A stretch of 64,000 nucleotides of DNA from Thermoplasmata archaeon (GTDB taxonomy: Archaea; Thermoplasmatota; Thermoplasmata; Lutacidiplasmatales; UBA184), in assembly GCA_030043855.1 (NCBI GenBank), contig JASHWW010000005.1, forward strand, positions 1 to 64,000, given 5' to 3'. Position numbers and translations under genes: made by a program. A model generated the notes under the pieces. It was not told the DNA's origin. It made no database searches and was given only the letters and a program-made list of their open reading frames with translations. Shown one piece after another: positions 43,730 through 50,928 of this stretch. Numbering within the stretch: the stretch's first letter is position 1; each line of letters starts with the position of its first letter.

Positions 43730-43754
43730 GGTCCCCGGGCGTCGCTCGGGGACC
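43730..43754 (+). terminator. terminator-like hairpin after the thermosome gene
   Basis: GGTCCCCG (43730-43737) and CGGGGACC (43747-43754) form a perfect 8-bp stem with a 9-nt loop, followed by a mildly T-rich ccgattccttcg. It lies 36 bp after the stop and just before the TATA of the cupin gene. Archaeal termination relies mainly on U tracts, so the role is tentative. Confidence 0.35.
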
Positions 43755-43768
43755 CCGATTCCTTCGTC

Positions 43769-43775
43769 CATATAC
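43769..43775 (+). promoter_or_regulatory. TATA box of the cupin gene
   Basis: CATATAC is centred 25 bp before the ATG at 43797 and predicts a leaderless transcript. Confidence 0.6.
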
Positions 43776-43796
43776 CCCGTCGACCTGCCCCGATCG

Positions 43797-44153
43797 ATGC
43801 CGCTGTGGAACGACGCGCCCGAAGCCTGGCACGAGGTCCTCCCGCGGGTCCACCGTCGGATCCTGGCCCACGGTCCCGGCGTGATGCTCGTCCTCTACCG
43901 CATCGCCCCGGGGACCGTCTTCCCCCGCCACACGCACCCGCACGCGCAGGCGGGCACGTTCCTCGAGGGAGGCGGGACGTTCGCGGTCGGCGACGCGCTC
44001 TGGGAGATGCGGCCCGGCTCGGCCTACTACGTGCCGGGCGGCGTGCCGCACGAGCTCCGCACGACCCCCGATGGGCCGTCGGTCGTTCTGGACGCGTTCG
44101 CGCCGGTGCGCGAGGAGTTCCTCGGCGAGGCGCGACCGCCCGACCGGACCTAA
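43797..44153 (+). CDS. cupin-domain protein
   Basis: A 118-residue single cupin. Cupin motif 1 reads FPRHTHPHAQAGTFLEG (His, His, Gln and Glu as likely metal ligands) and motif 2 is YYVPGGVPHELRTT, with the third His. It binds a metal and probably a small acid or sugar. The substrate cannot be read from the sequence. Its TATA box is 25 bp upstream. The stop overlaps the convergent SDR stop by 4 bp. Confidence 0.85.
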   Translation: MPLWNDAPEAWHEVLPRVHRRILAHGPGVMLVLYRIAPGTVFPRHTHPHAQAGTFLEGGGTFAVGDALWEMRPGSAYYVPGGVPHELRTTPDGPSVVLDAFAPVREEFLGEARPPDRT

Positions 44154-44944
44154 CCGACCGACCGCAGGCGGCCCCCGTCGACCGGGAGCATCGCACCGGT
44201 GACGTAGCTCGACCGCTCGCTCGCGAGGAACAGGATCGCCTCCGCCAGCTCGTCGGGGGTCCCGAGCCTCCCGAGCGGGATCTCCCGCTCCAGCGCGGCC
44301 CGCTCGTCCGCCGGCGTCGTCCCCTTCCGTCGGGCCGAATCCTCGACGACCTCCGCGATCCGATCGGTGGCGATGTAGCCGGGCAGGATCCCGTTCACGC
44401 GGATCCCGGCCGGCCCCAGCTCCCGGGCCAACGTGCGCACCAGGCCGGCGACCGCGATGCGACAGACGCTCGACGTAGCGATCGTCGGGATCGGTTCGCG
44501 GATGGCGATCGAGGTCAGGAAGACCATGCGCCCCCGGCTGCGGCTGTCGGTCATCGCCCGCGCCGCGAGCCGCGCCAAGTAGGCCGGGCTGACCACCAAC
44601 AGGCGCGCGGCGCGCTCCCAGTCCTCGTACGACTGCTCGAGGTAGGTCCCCGGCGTCGGGGAGCCGGTCACGTAGACGAGCGTGTCCAGTCCCCCCAAGT
44701 ACCGTACGCTCTCCCGGACCAGTCGATCGAGGTCGGCCTCGTTTCGGAGGTCGGCGGCCACGCCGTGGACCTCGCCCAGCTCCCCCAACGTCCGAACGGC
44801 CGCATCGAGGCGGCCCGCGTGCGAGGAGTTCACCACCACGCGCGCGCCACCGCGCACGAACGCGCGGGCGGCCCCGAATCCGATCCCCTGGCTCGCAGCC
44901 GTGACGAGGACGCGCGACCGGACGATGCCCGGTTCCTCGGTCAC
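44150..44944 (-). CDS. SDR-family oxidoreductase-like protein with non-canonical active site
   Basis: A 264-residue Rossmann protein. The cofactor loop is VTAASQGIGFGAARAF. VYVTGSPTPGTYLEQ replaces the usual NNAG strand, and at the catalytic YxxxK site the sequence is SSVCR, so the Tyr and Lys are absent. LPGYIATDRIAEVVED and YVTGAMLPVDGG are kept. This fits a known beta-ketoacyl-reductase-like SDR group that departs from the catalytic tetrad. Its GTG overlaps the upstream cyclase TGA (GTGA), so the two proteins probably work together. Confidence 0.8.
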   Translation of the reverse strand: MTEEPGIVRSRVLVTAASQGIGFGAARAFVRGGARVVVNSSHAGRLDAAVRTLGELGEVHGVAADLRNEADLDRLVRESVRYLGGLDTLVYVTGSPTPGTYLEQSYEDWERAARLLVVSPAYLARLAARAMTDSRSRGRMVFLTSIAIREPIPTIATSSVCRIAVAGLVRTLARELGPAGIRVNGILPGYIATDRIAEVVEDSARRKGTTPADERAALEREIPLGRLGTPDELAEAILFLASERSSYVTGAMLPVDGGRLRSVG

Positions 44945-45612
44945 GCGTTCGCCTCCGGCGACTCGAGAGCGAAGACCCGGGCCATGGCGCCGCTCCCGTG
45001 GGCGATCTTGAGGGGTGCGACGACGAGCGTGTAGACGGTTCCCTCGCGCAGGGCGTCGAGGTGGTCGAGCGCCTCGACCAGCCAGATCCCCCGGCGGAGC
45101 AGGACCTTGTGCGCCGCGTACTCCGAGTTCGCGAATGGGTCGATGCTGAGCGTGTCGGTCCCGACGCCCTTGACGCCCTGCTCGGCCACGAACTGGGCGG
45201 CCGCCGGAGAGAGGCCCGGGAAGTCGTACAGGTACTCCCGCGTCGCCGCGCGCCGGCGGCTCCACCCGGTCTCGAGCAGAACGATCTCGACGGGGGCGTG
45301 GGGCCAGTGCGCGCGGACGGTCGCCTCGTCGACGATCGGCCCCGCGAGGTCCTCCCGCACGTCGAGGACGGCGGCCCGCCCCACCAACGCCGACGGCGGG
45401 ATCGCATCGACCGTCGCTCCGTCCTCCAGGAAGTGGTACGGCGCGTCCACGTGGGTCCCGGTGTGGCTGAGGCAATCGACGCGCTCGATCGAGTAGCCGT
45501 CGCGGGCGATGATCGCGGTCGGTTCGAACACGGGGGACGGCGAGGTCGCCCAGGTCGGCATGTGCGTCTCGAGCAACGCGGTCAGGTCGTGGATCCGGGG
45601 GCCTTCGGGCAC
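44941..45612 (-). CDS. cyclase/kynurenine formamidase-like metal hydrolase
   Basis: A 223-residue protein of the cyclase family. The signature LSHTGTHVDAPYHF supplies the metal ligands (His, His, Asp), and HDLTALLETHMPTW and VLLETGWSRRR are typical neighbours. Such enzymes hydrolyse N-formylkynurenine or related amides and lactones. I start it at GTG 45612 because a TATA-like atttgtagg (45631-45639, this strand) lies 25 bp upstream; the GTG at 45675 would run into the next gene. It is coupled to the SDR gene downstream. Confidence 0.82.
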   Translation of the reverse strand: MPEGPRIHDLTALLETHMPTWATSPSPVFEPTAIIARDGYSIERVDCLSHTGTHVDAPYHFLEDGATVDAIPPSALVGRAAVLDVREDLAGPIVDEATVRAHWPHAPVEIVLLETGWSRRRAATREYLYDFPGLSPAAAQFVAEQGVKGVGTDTLSIDPFANSEYAAHKVLLRRGIWLVEALDHLDALREGTVYTLVVAPLKIAHGSGAMARVFALESPEANA

Positions 45613-45658
45613 GGACGCCGGAACCGAAGCGCCTACAAATGGGGAGTGCGAGGACCCA

Positions 45659-46810
45659 CTAGCCCCGGCGCGCACCGTGGGACTCGAGGAACCGCCCGAG
45701 CCGCTCCATCCCTTCGTCCAGCACGTCGATCGGACTGGTGTAGGAGATCCGCACGTGCCCCTCGCCCCGGGACCCGAAGGCGACGCCCGGTACGATCGCG
45801 AGTCGCTCCTCGTCCAAGAGGCGCGCGGCGAACTCGCGGGATGGCATCTTGAGGTCGTACGACGGGAACAGGTAGAACGCTCCCTCGGGCCGCACGCACC
45901 GGAGCCCGGGGAGATCGTCCATGCGGTTCAGCAGGTGGTCCCGGCGTTCCCGGAACTTCTCGCGGAATCGCGTGGTGTCGCCGTCGGCGTGCTGGAGCGC
46001 CCAGAGACAGGCTCGCTGCACGAACGGAGGAACGCAGGTCAGGGTGTGCTCGACGACCTTCACGAGGCGCTCGCGGATCGGGGACGGCGCGATCGCGTAG
46101 CCGGCCCGCCAGCCGGTCATCGCGAACGCCTTCGAGAAGCTTCCCAACGTGACGATGGGTACCGTCCCGTCCCCGACGCTGGCGGTCGCGAGATGGCTCC
46201 CTTCGTACACGAGGGATGCGTACGTCTCGTCGCTGACGACCGTGAGACCGCGGTCGCGGGCGATCCCGAGCACCGCCCGCAGCTCGTCCCTCCGGAGCGT
46301 CCGGCCGGTCGGGTTGGCCGGCGTGACCAGGAACAGCAGCTTGCTCCGCGGGGTGACGGCGGCGTCCAGCGCCGCCGGATCCAAGGAAAAGTCGGCTCGC
46401 AACGGGAACGAGATCGGTCGCGCCCCCGCGAGCCGGATCGGCGCGTCGAACAGGTACGTCGGGTCGGGCAACAGCACGTCGTCCCCGGGGGCGGCGGTCG
46501 CGAGGACCGACGCGTAGATGCCGAACTTGGCCGGGAGGACGACGACGTCGTCCGGGCCGGCGGGGACGTGGTGCCGCGCCGACTCCCGATCGGCGATCGC
46601 CGCCCGCAGATCGGGCATCCCCTGCGCGGCGACATAGTGGGTCAGGCCCTCGCGCATGGCACGGGACGCCGCCTCTCGGATCCCGACCGGGGTCTCGAAG
46701 TCGGGCTCCCCGATGTGCAGGGAGAGGACCGGATGCCCCGCCGCGCGGAGGCGGAACACCTGCTCGATGAGGGAGAGGATCGGGGAGTCCGGGACCGAAT
46801 CCACCAGCAT
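45659..46810 (-). CDS. class I/II PLP aminotransferase (aspartate aminotransferase-like)
   Basis: A 383-residue fold-type I aminotransferase. HIGEPDFETPVGIREAA opens the domain. LVTPANPTGRTLRRDEL has the Asn that contacts PLP, VVSDETYASLVYEG holds Asp and Tyr, GSFSKAFAMTGWRAGY carries the PLP lysine, and the C-terminal GHVRISYTS has the carboxylate-binding Arg. The amino donor and acceptor are uncertain. ATG 46810 is preferred over 46822 because the only TATA-like element (ggttaag, 46832-46838) is 26 bp from it. Confidence 0.9.
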   Translation of the reverse strand: MLVDSVPDSPILSLIEQVFRLRAAGHPVLSLHIGEPDFETPVGIREAASRAMREGLTHYVAAQGMPDLRAAIADRESARHHVPAGPDDVVVLPAKFGIYASVLATAAPGDDVLLPDPTYLFDAPIRLAGARPISFPLRADFSLDPAALDAAVTPRSKLLFLVTPANPTGRTLRRDELRAVLGIARDRGLTVVSDETYASLVYEGSHLATASVGDGTVPIVTLGSFSKAFAMTGWRAGYAIAPSPIRERLVKVVEHTLTCVPPFVQRACLWALQHADGDTTRFREKFRERRDHLLNRMDDLPGLRCVRPEGAFYLFPSYDLKMPSREFAARLLDEERLAIVPGVAFGSRGEGHVRISYTSPIDVLDEGMERLGRFLESHGARRG

Positions 46811-46853
46811 CGGACGACCCATCGTCCGCCGGGTTAAGGGGCCGCGGGTCGAC

Positions 46854-47423
46854 TCACGCGGTGCGCGATCGGGCGTGACGGCGGGCCAGGAATTCGCCCG
46901 CCCGCCGGACCGCTCGGGCCCGGTGGGAGATCGCATTCTTCCGCTCCGCCGGTACCTGCCCGAACGTCCGGTCCCAGCCGGTGGGTATGAAGATCGGGTC
47001 GTAGCCGAACCCGTGCGATCCGGCGGCCCGCCGGGCGATCGTTCCGTGGACGTCGCCTCGGAAGAGGTAGGTCCGTCGGCCGACCCGAAGCGCCGCCACG
47101 GTACGGAAGTACGCCCGCCGGTTCCGGCGCTCCAGCAGCTCGAAGATCGGGCGAAATTTCCAGATGCGCAGGAAATGGGCCGAGTAGACGCCCGGAAAAC
47201 CTCCGAGCGACGGGATGAACAGTCCGGAGTCCTCGACGAGCACCGGTCCCGGGATGTCGCGGGTCGCCCGAAGCTTCGATCGGACGACCTCCTCGAGGGT
47301 CTCCGCCTGAGGCTCCGGAAGGGTGCGGCGAATCCAGCGCACCTCGACCCCGTACGGACGGAGTACGGCGCGGACCTCGCGCGCCTTTCCCGGATTGGTG
47401 CTGACGAACGTCACCCGGCGCAC
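46854..47423 (-). CDS. rdgB: XTP/dITP diphosphatase (RdgB/HAM1 family)
   Basis: A 189-residue house-cleaning enzyme. VTFVSTNPGKAREVR (N-terminal phosphate loop), VLVEDSGLFIPSLGG (catalytic Asp/Glu), GSHGFGYDPIFIPTG and KNAISHRARAV are in family order. It removes deaminated purine triphosphates. GTG 47423 is 10 bp after the nitroreductase stop, so these two may be co-transcribed. Confidence 0.93.
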   Translation of the reverse strand: MRRVTFVSTNPGKAREVRAVLRPYGVEVRWIRRTLPEPQAETLEEVVRSKLRATRDIPGPVLVEDSGLFIPSLGGFPGVYSAHFLRIWKFRPIFELLERRNRRAYFRTVAALRVGRRTYLFRGDVHGTIARRAAGSHGFGYDPIFIPTGWDRTFGQVPAERKNAISHRARAVRRAGEFLARRHARSRTA

Positions 47424-47433
47424 GGTCCGACGC

Positions 47434-47973
47434 CTACCACGGGTATTCGTCGTACGCGAAGATCTCGTCCGGGCTCTTGCGGCCGTCCCCGTTGTTCGTC
47501 CCCGACGCGCCGTTCGTCTCCGCCGGGAAGCCGATCGGGATGACGGCGATCGGGTGGATCCCCTCCGGGACGCGCAGCACCGACCGGACCTTCTGTTCGT
47601 TGAACTCGACCAACCAGTTCGTGCCCAACCCTTCCGAGGTGGCGGCGAGCTGCAGGTGGTCGACCGCCACCGCGACGTCGAGCGGGTACGCGGAGATGTA
47701 GCCCCCGACGGTGACCGGAATGTCCTCCTCGACGGCGAACGCCACGATCACGGCCGGGGCCTCGGCGATCAGGCGGCCCCGATTGGACGCCTGAGCGAGC
47801 AGGCGCTTCTGCTCGTCATCGCGGACCACCACGAACCGCCACGGCTGGAGGTTGTGCTGGCTGGGCGCGAGGCGCGCCGCCGCGAGGACGGCCTTGAGCT
47901 TCTCCGGCGGGATGGGCCGGGGATGGTACGATAGGCACGGCCGGTAGGAGCGAATCGCGTCGAGAACGTCCAT
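47434..47973 (-). CDS. nitroreductase-family flavoprotein
   Basis: A 179-residue FMN protein. It has an N-terminal basic Arg cluster (AIRSYRPCLSYHPRPIP), ARLAPSQHNLQPWRFVVV for FMN binding, a central DVAVAVDHLQLAATSEGLGT helix and VIPIGFPAE near the end. It reduces nitro or quinone-like substrates with NAD(P)H or a deazaflavin. The C-terminus has a Gly/Asn-rich linker and acidic tail. The region upstream contains a palindrome next to a TATA-like element (48065-48084). Confidence 0.87.
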   Translation of the reverse strand: MDVLDAIRSYRPCLSYHPRPIPPEKLKAVLAAARLAPSQHNLQPWRFVVVRDDEQKRLLAQASNRGRLIAEAPAVIVAFAVEEDIPVTVGGYISAYPLDVAVAVDHLQLAATSEGLGTNWLVEFNEQKVRSVLRVPEGIHPIAVIPIGFPAETNGASGTNNGDGRKSPDEIFAYDEYPW

Positions 47974-48064
47974 TGAGACAAACCGAAAACAGGTCAGAGA
48001 CGCGGGGTTCGGGGGTTACCCCTCCGCCGGGTGGCGTGCCATTCACGGATGCGAGGGTCGTCCC

Positions 48065-48084
48065 GAATAAAAACGTTTGGCCAA
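48065..48084 (-). promoter_or_regulatory. TATA-like element next to a TTGGCCAA palindrome
   Basis: On the minus strand the perfect palindrome TTGGCCAA (48077-48084) directly precedes a TATA-like tttttatt (about 48065-48073), pointing toward the nitroreductase gene with a predicted leader of about 70 nt. The palindrome is one of four similar sites in 1 kb. Confidence 0.4.
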
Positions 48085-48158
48085 CCCTCCGTTCTCGCCG
48101 GAAAACCGCCCCTCCGCTGTCGTTGCCCGCACGCCGCTCCCCTCGGGGACTTCCGACT

Positions 48159-48178
48159 TTGAACCAATTCCTTAAACC
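48159..48178 (+). promoter_or_regulatory. operator-like TTGAACCAA next to TATA
   Basis: TTGAACCAA (48159-48167) directly precedes a TATA-like ttccttaaacc whose centre is about 27 bp before the GTG at 48202. It is related to the TTGGnCCAA sites nearby. Confidence 0.45.
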
Positions 48179-48201
48179 GTCGGACCGACTACTCGGCGAC
48201 C

Positions 48202-48480
48202 GTGGGGCTCGCCGACCTCTTCGTGGCCGTCCTGATCGTCGGGATCTCGTGCATCAACGCGGCCGTCCCGTCGGCCGCCTTCGGACGGTCGCGCGATCCT
48301 CGGTTTCTCGTGCTCGCCGGCGCGAACGCCGTCTTCGCGGTCGTCGGGCTCCTCTGGGCGTGGGCCCAGCTGCCCCTCGGGCCCCCCGCGGGGCTCGGCG
48401 TCGACTTGCCGGTCGCCGTCCTGGTCCTCCTCGCCACGCTCCTCCTCCTCGCGACCACGTTGTGGCCCCGACGCGACTGA
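48202..48480 (+). CDS. small membrane protein, three transmembrane helices
   Basis: A 92-residue protein that is almost all hydrophobic: helices at about 5-22, 34-56 and 65-86, with short basic loops (RSRDPR) and a basic C-terminus (WPRRD). No family is recognised. It is probably a partner or sensor for the regulator encoded 3 bp downstream; a small membrane protein next to a winged-helix regulator is a frequent archaeal pairing. GTG 48202 fits the TATA spacing. Confidence 0.6.
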   Translation: MGLADLFVAVLIVGISCINAAVPSAAFGRSRDPRFLVLAGANAVFAVVGLLWAWAQLPLGPPAGLGVDLPVAVLVLLATLLLLATTLWPRRD

Positions 48481-48483
48481 GCG

Positions 48484-49011
48484 ATGGAGGACGACCCGCT
48501 CGCCCTCGCCACGCGGCGCCGAATCTACGAGGCGGTGCGTCGGGCGCCGGGCGCCGGAGCGCGCGAGACCCAGCGCGCGGCCGGAACCGGCTGGGGCGAG
48601 ACGACGTACCATCTCGACCGGCTCACCGACGCGGGACTCGTGCACCGGGAGCGGAGTGGCCACCAGGACCACTACTTCGTCGCGGACGTTCCGCTCGGGG
48701 ACCGGCGGCTGCTCGGCCTCACGCGGTCCGCTTCGGCCCGGCGACTGTTGGTCACCCTCCTCGAGACTGACGAACCGACGATTCCCGAACTGACCGACCG
48801 CACCGGCCTGAGCGAGGGCCGCCTCTCGGTCCACCTGCGTCGTATGATCGAGACCGGAGTGGTCCGCACGGGCCGGCGGGAGCGGTGGAGGACGTTCGAG
48901 CTCGTCGACCGCGAGCGGGTCCGTCGCCTCCTCGTCACCTACCGGGACGGTCTCGGCGACTCGGCGATCGAAGGGGTCCTGGCGGCGTGGTCGGAGCTGT
49001 TCCGACCGTGA
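48484..49011 (+). CDS. transcriptional regulator with two winged-helix domains
   Basis: A 175-residue protein. The first winged helix is at about 5-70 (ATRRRIYEAVRRAPG, then ETTYHLDRLTDAGLVHRERS) and the second at about 85-150 (ARRLLVTLLETDEPTIPELT, then GRLSVHLRRMIETGVVRTGR). There is no ligand domain. Tandem winged-helix proteins of this type are common archaeal regulators. It lies between the small membrane protein (3-bp gap) and palindromic sites at 49022-49051, which are good candidates for its binding sites. Confidence 0.8.
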   Translation: MEDDPLALATRRRIYEAVRRAPGAGARETQRAAGTGWGETTYHLDRLTDAGLVHRERSGHQDHYFVADVPLGDRRLLGLTRSASARRLLVTLLETDEPTIPELTDRTGLSEGRLSVHLRRMIETGVVRTGRRERWRTFELVDRERVRRLLVTYRDGLGDSAIEGVLAAWSELFRP

Positions 49012-49021
49012 ACCGGCGGGT

Positions 49022-49051
49022 TTGGACCAACGGATTCCGCCCTTGAACCAA
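49022..49051 (+). promoter_or_regulatory. two operator-like palindromes spaced 21 bp
   Basis: TTGGACCAA (49022-49030) and TTGAACCAA (49043-49051) lie exactly 21 bp apart, two helical turns, in the gap between the regulator stop and the secreted-protein gene. The second runs into an A-rich patch (ccaaaaacgg) that could be the core promoter. Confidence 0.5.
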
Positions 49052-49087
49052 AAACGGGGTGGTCGTCCTCCGCCCTGCTTCCTCCCG

Positions 49088-50068
49088 ATGACGAACGGGA
49101 TGCGCCGCTCCGGGCGCCTCGGCGCGCGGTTCCCCCGGCGCGCTGCGATGCCGATCGCCGTCCTCCTCGGAGTCGCCGTCCTGTTCGTCGTTCCCACGGG
49201 CGCGATCGCCGGCGCTCCCACCACGGTCTGGGGAGGGTCCTCCGCGTCCTGGACCAACGGCCTGGTCCTGTGCGTGTTCGCCCCGTCCGCCCCGTCCGTC
49301 GGCGCGTCGGCGCTGGCCCGCCCGAACACCGGGATGACCTTGTCCGTCGAGTCGATGGCCGAAGTCTCCAGCGGCGGTTCGACCGTGGCCTCCGCCGACC
49401 TCGCCAACGCGACGTGGTCCGTGGCGAATCTCTCGTCCGACGACGCCTACGACCTGGCGTACTTCGCGAACGCCTCCGTCATCGGGGCGGGCGCCGCCGC
49501 CGACGGCACCGTGGCGATGCAGGTCCAGTTCGTCCTTCCGGCGTACGCGGAGGAGGGAGCCCCCGCGCCGAACGCCGTCGTCGTCGCGCTCAACGTCTCG
49601 GGATGGCCCTGGCAGGCCCCCACCGACCATCTGATCCTCACGTTCGCCGCGCAGCCGTCGTTCCCCACGGCCGAGCACCTCATCCTCGGTGCGGCCGGTG
49701 GGCCCCTGGTCGCGGGCGCCTCGACGAGTTCGGGGGCGACCTTCGAACAGCTGTTCGGCGCCGCGTCGGCCAACGCGACGCCCGCCGGCGGCGGAACGGT
49801 CGCAGTGCCGGCGACCGCCACCGTCGCCGGGAGTTCCGCCGCCGCGACTGTGTCGGTCGCGTTCGGCGACTCCGCCGGCGCGTACTCCGCCCTCTCCTAC
49901 GCGGCCCAGGTCACGATCGTCTTTCCCCCATCGATCGCCGGCATCCCGACGGTCGACCTGGTTGCCGTCGGCGCGGCCGCGGCCGTGGTCTCCCTGGTGC
50001 TCGCGGCGGGCGTCCGTCGGATTCGGCGGGGCCCGTCCAACCTGACCTACGTGGAGGAGGAACCGTGA
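49088..50068 (+). CDS. secreted, C-terminally anchored surface protein of unknown function
   Basis: A 326-residue protein. A basic N-terminus and a hydrophobic segment (AMPIAVLLGVAVLFVVPTG) form the signal or anchor. The exterior region of about 230 residues is rich in Ala, Ser, Thr and Val, with predicted beta strands and many N-x-S/T sequons. A second helix near the end (VDLVAVGAAAAVVSLVLAAG) is followed by a basic tail. VVVALNVSGWPWQAPTDHL is the most distinctive stretch, but I cannot assign a family. ATG 49088 is the first Met before the signal segment. Its stop overlaps the next gene by 4 bp. Confidence 0.65.
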   Translation: MTNGMRRSGRLGARFPRRAAMPIAVLLGVAVLFVVPTGAIAGAPTTVWGGSSASWTNGLVLCVFAPSAPSVGASALARPNTGMTLSVESMAEVSSGGSTVASADLANATWSVANLSSDDAYDLAYFANASVIGAGAAADGTVAMQVQFVLPAYAEEGAPAPNAVVVALNVSGWPWQAPTDHLILTFAAQPSFPTAEHLILGAAGGPLVAGASTSSGATFEQLFGAASANATPAGGGTVAVPATATVAGSSAAATVSVAFGDSAGAYSALSYAAQVTIVFPPSIAGIPTVDLVAVGAAAAVVSLVLAAGVRRIRRGPSNLTYVEEEP

Positions 50069-50277
50069 CGAACGAGGAGCGCGAAGCGTCGACGTTCGCC
50101 GACTGGACCGTGCGCCTGGAGTGCGGCCACCGCGTGGCCGTCCCGTACGGAGTGGCGGTTCCGGCCATGGCAGCCTGCCTCGTCCATCACCAGGAGGTCT
50201 GTCCCCAGGACGCCTTTGCCGATCCCGCCGAGTTCGGGGTCGCCCTCCCGATCCCCCGGGGGGCGTCGTTCCCATGA
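50065..50277 (+). CDS. small Cys/His protein
   Basis: A 70-residue soluble protein starting at a GTG that overlaps the preceding TGA. WTVRLECGHRVAVPYG and ACLVHHQEVCPQD give Cys-x-His and Cys-x2-His-His-x3-Cys, a likely metal site (zinc or copper). It sits between the surface protein and the cupredoxin, with 4-bp overlaps on both sides, so it is part of the same operon. It could be a cytosolic metal handler. Confidence 0.6.
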   Translation: MTNEEREASTFADWTVRLECGHRVAVPYGVAVPAMAACLVHHQEVCPQDAFADPAEFGVALPIPRGASFP

Positions 50278-50903
50278 GCGACCGATCCCGGGTTGGACCT
50301 GGCCGGACCCTCGCGGTCCTCACGGGGGCGGCGCTCCTGCTCTTGACCCTGCTGGCCGCCCGGGGCGTAGGCGTCGCCGCGGCCGCCTCTCCGGCGGCCT
50401 CCCCCGCGGCCGAGTTCGTCAACGTTAGCGCGACGAGTGTCCTTTCGTTCCAGCCGGGATCGTTCGATGTTCTCCCGGGCGCCACCGTCCACCTCGTCGT
50501 GACCCAGCTCGCGAATTTCAACCACACGTTCACGCTCTCGTCGGTCGTCAACGTCACGATCCCGAGCACCGACAACGCGAGCGCCGTCGCCGCGTTCTTC
50601 AACGCGCATCCCCCGATCGTCAACCTCTCGCTCGGCTCGACGGTCGGCACCGAGTTTTCGGACACGTTCGTCGCGCCGTCGACCCTCGGGGCGTACGAGT
50701 TCGTCTGCCTGATCCACTTCCCCACGATGATCGGAGAGATGCAGGTCGTGGCGACCTTGCCCGGGCCGTCCAGCACGACCTCGGCGATCTCGACCACCGA
50801 GCTCGTGGCGATCGGGGTGGGACTCCTCGTGGTCGTCGTCGTGATCGTGCTCGTGGTTCGATCTCGCAAGCGCCGCGCGGGTGGCAAGACTCCCCCGGCC
50901 TAG
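50274..50903 (+). CDS. membrane-tethered cupredoxin (type 1 copper protein)
   Basis: A 209-residue protein. A signal/anchor helix at about 10-37 is followed by a cupredoxin fold with copper ligands His84 (in NFNHTFTL), Cys145, His148 and Met152 (in CLIHFPTM). The sequence after about residue 160 is a Ser/Thr linker, then a transmembrane helix (about 176-197) and a basic tail. It should carry electrons on the outside of the membrane. ATG 50274 overlaps the preceding stop (ATGA). No oxidase genes are in the window. Confidence 0.88.
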   Translation: MSDRSRVGPGRTLAVLTGAALLLLTLLAARGVGVAAAASPAASPAAEFVNVSATSVLSFQPGSFDVLPGATVHLVVTQLANFNHTFTLSSVVNVTIPSTDNASAVAAFFNAHPPIVNLSLGSTVGTEFSDTFVAPSTLGAYEFVCLIHFPTMIGEMQVVATLPGPSSTTSAISTTELVAIGVGLLVVVVVIVLVVRSRKRRAGGKTPPA

Positions 50904-50928
50904 TCCCGCGTCGCATGGGGAGGCGGCC

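Noticed and set aside
41865..45407. An 1180-codon minus-strand frame across the thermosome
   Set aside because: It is antisense to the thermosome, cupin, SDR and cyclase genes, with biased Asp/Arg/Val composition and no domain. It is a by-product of high GC.
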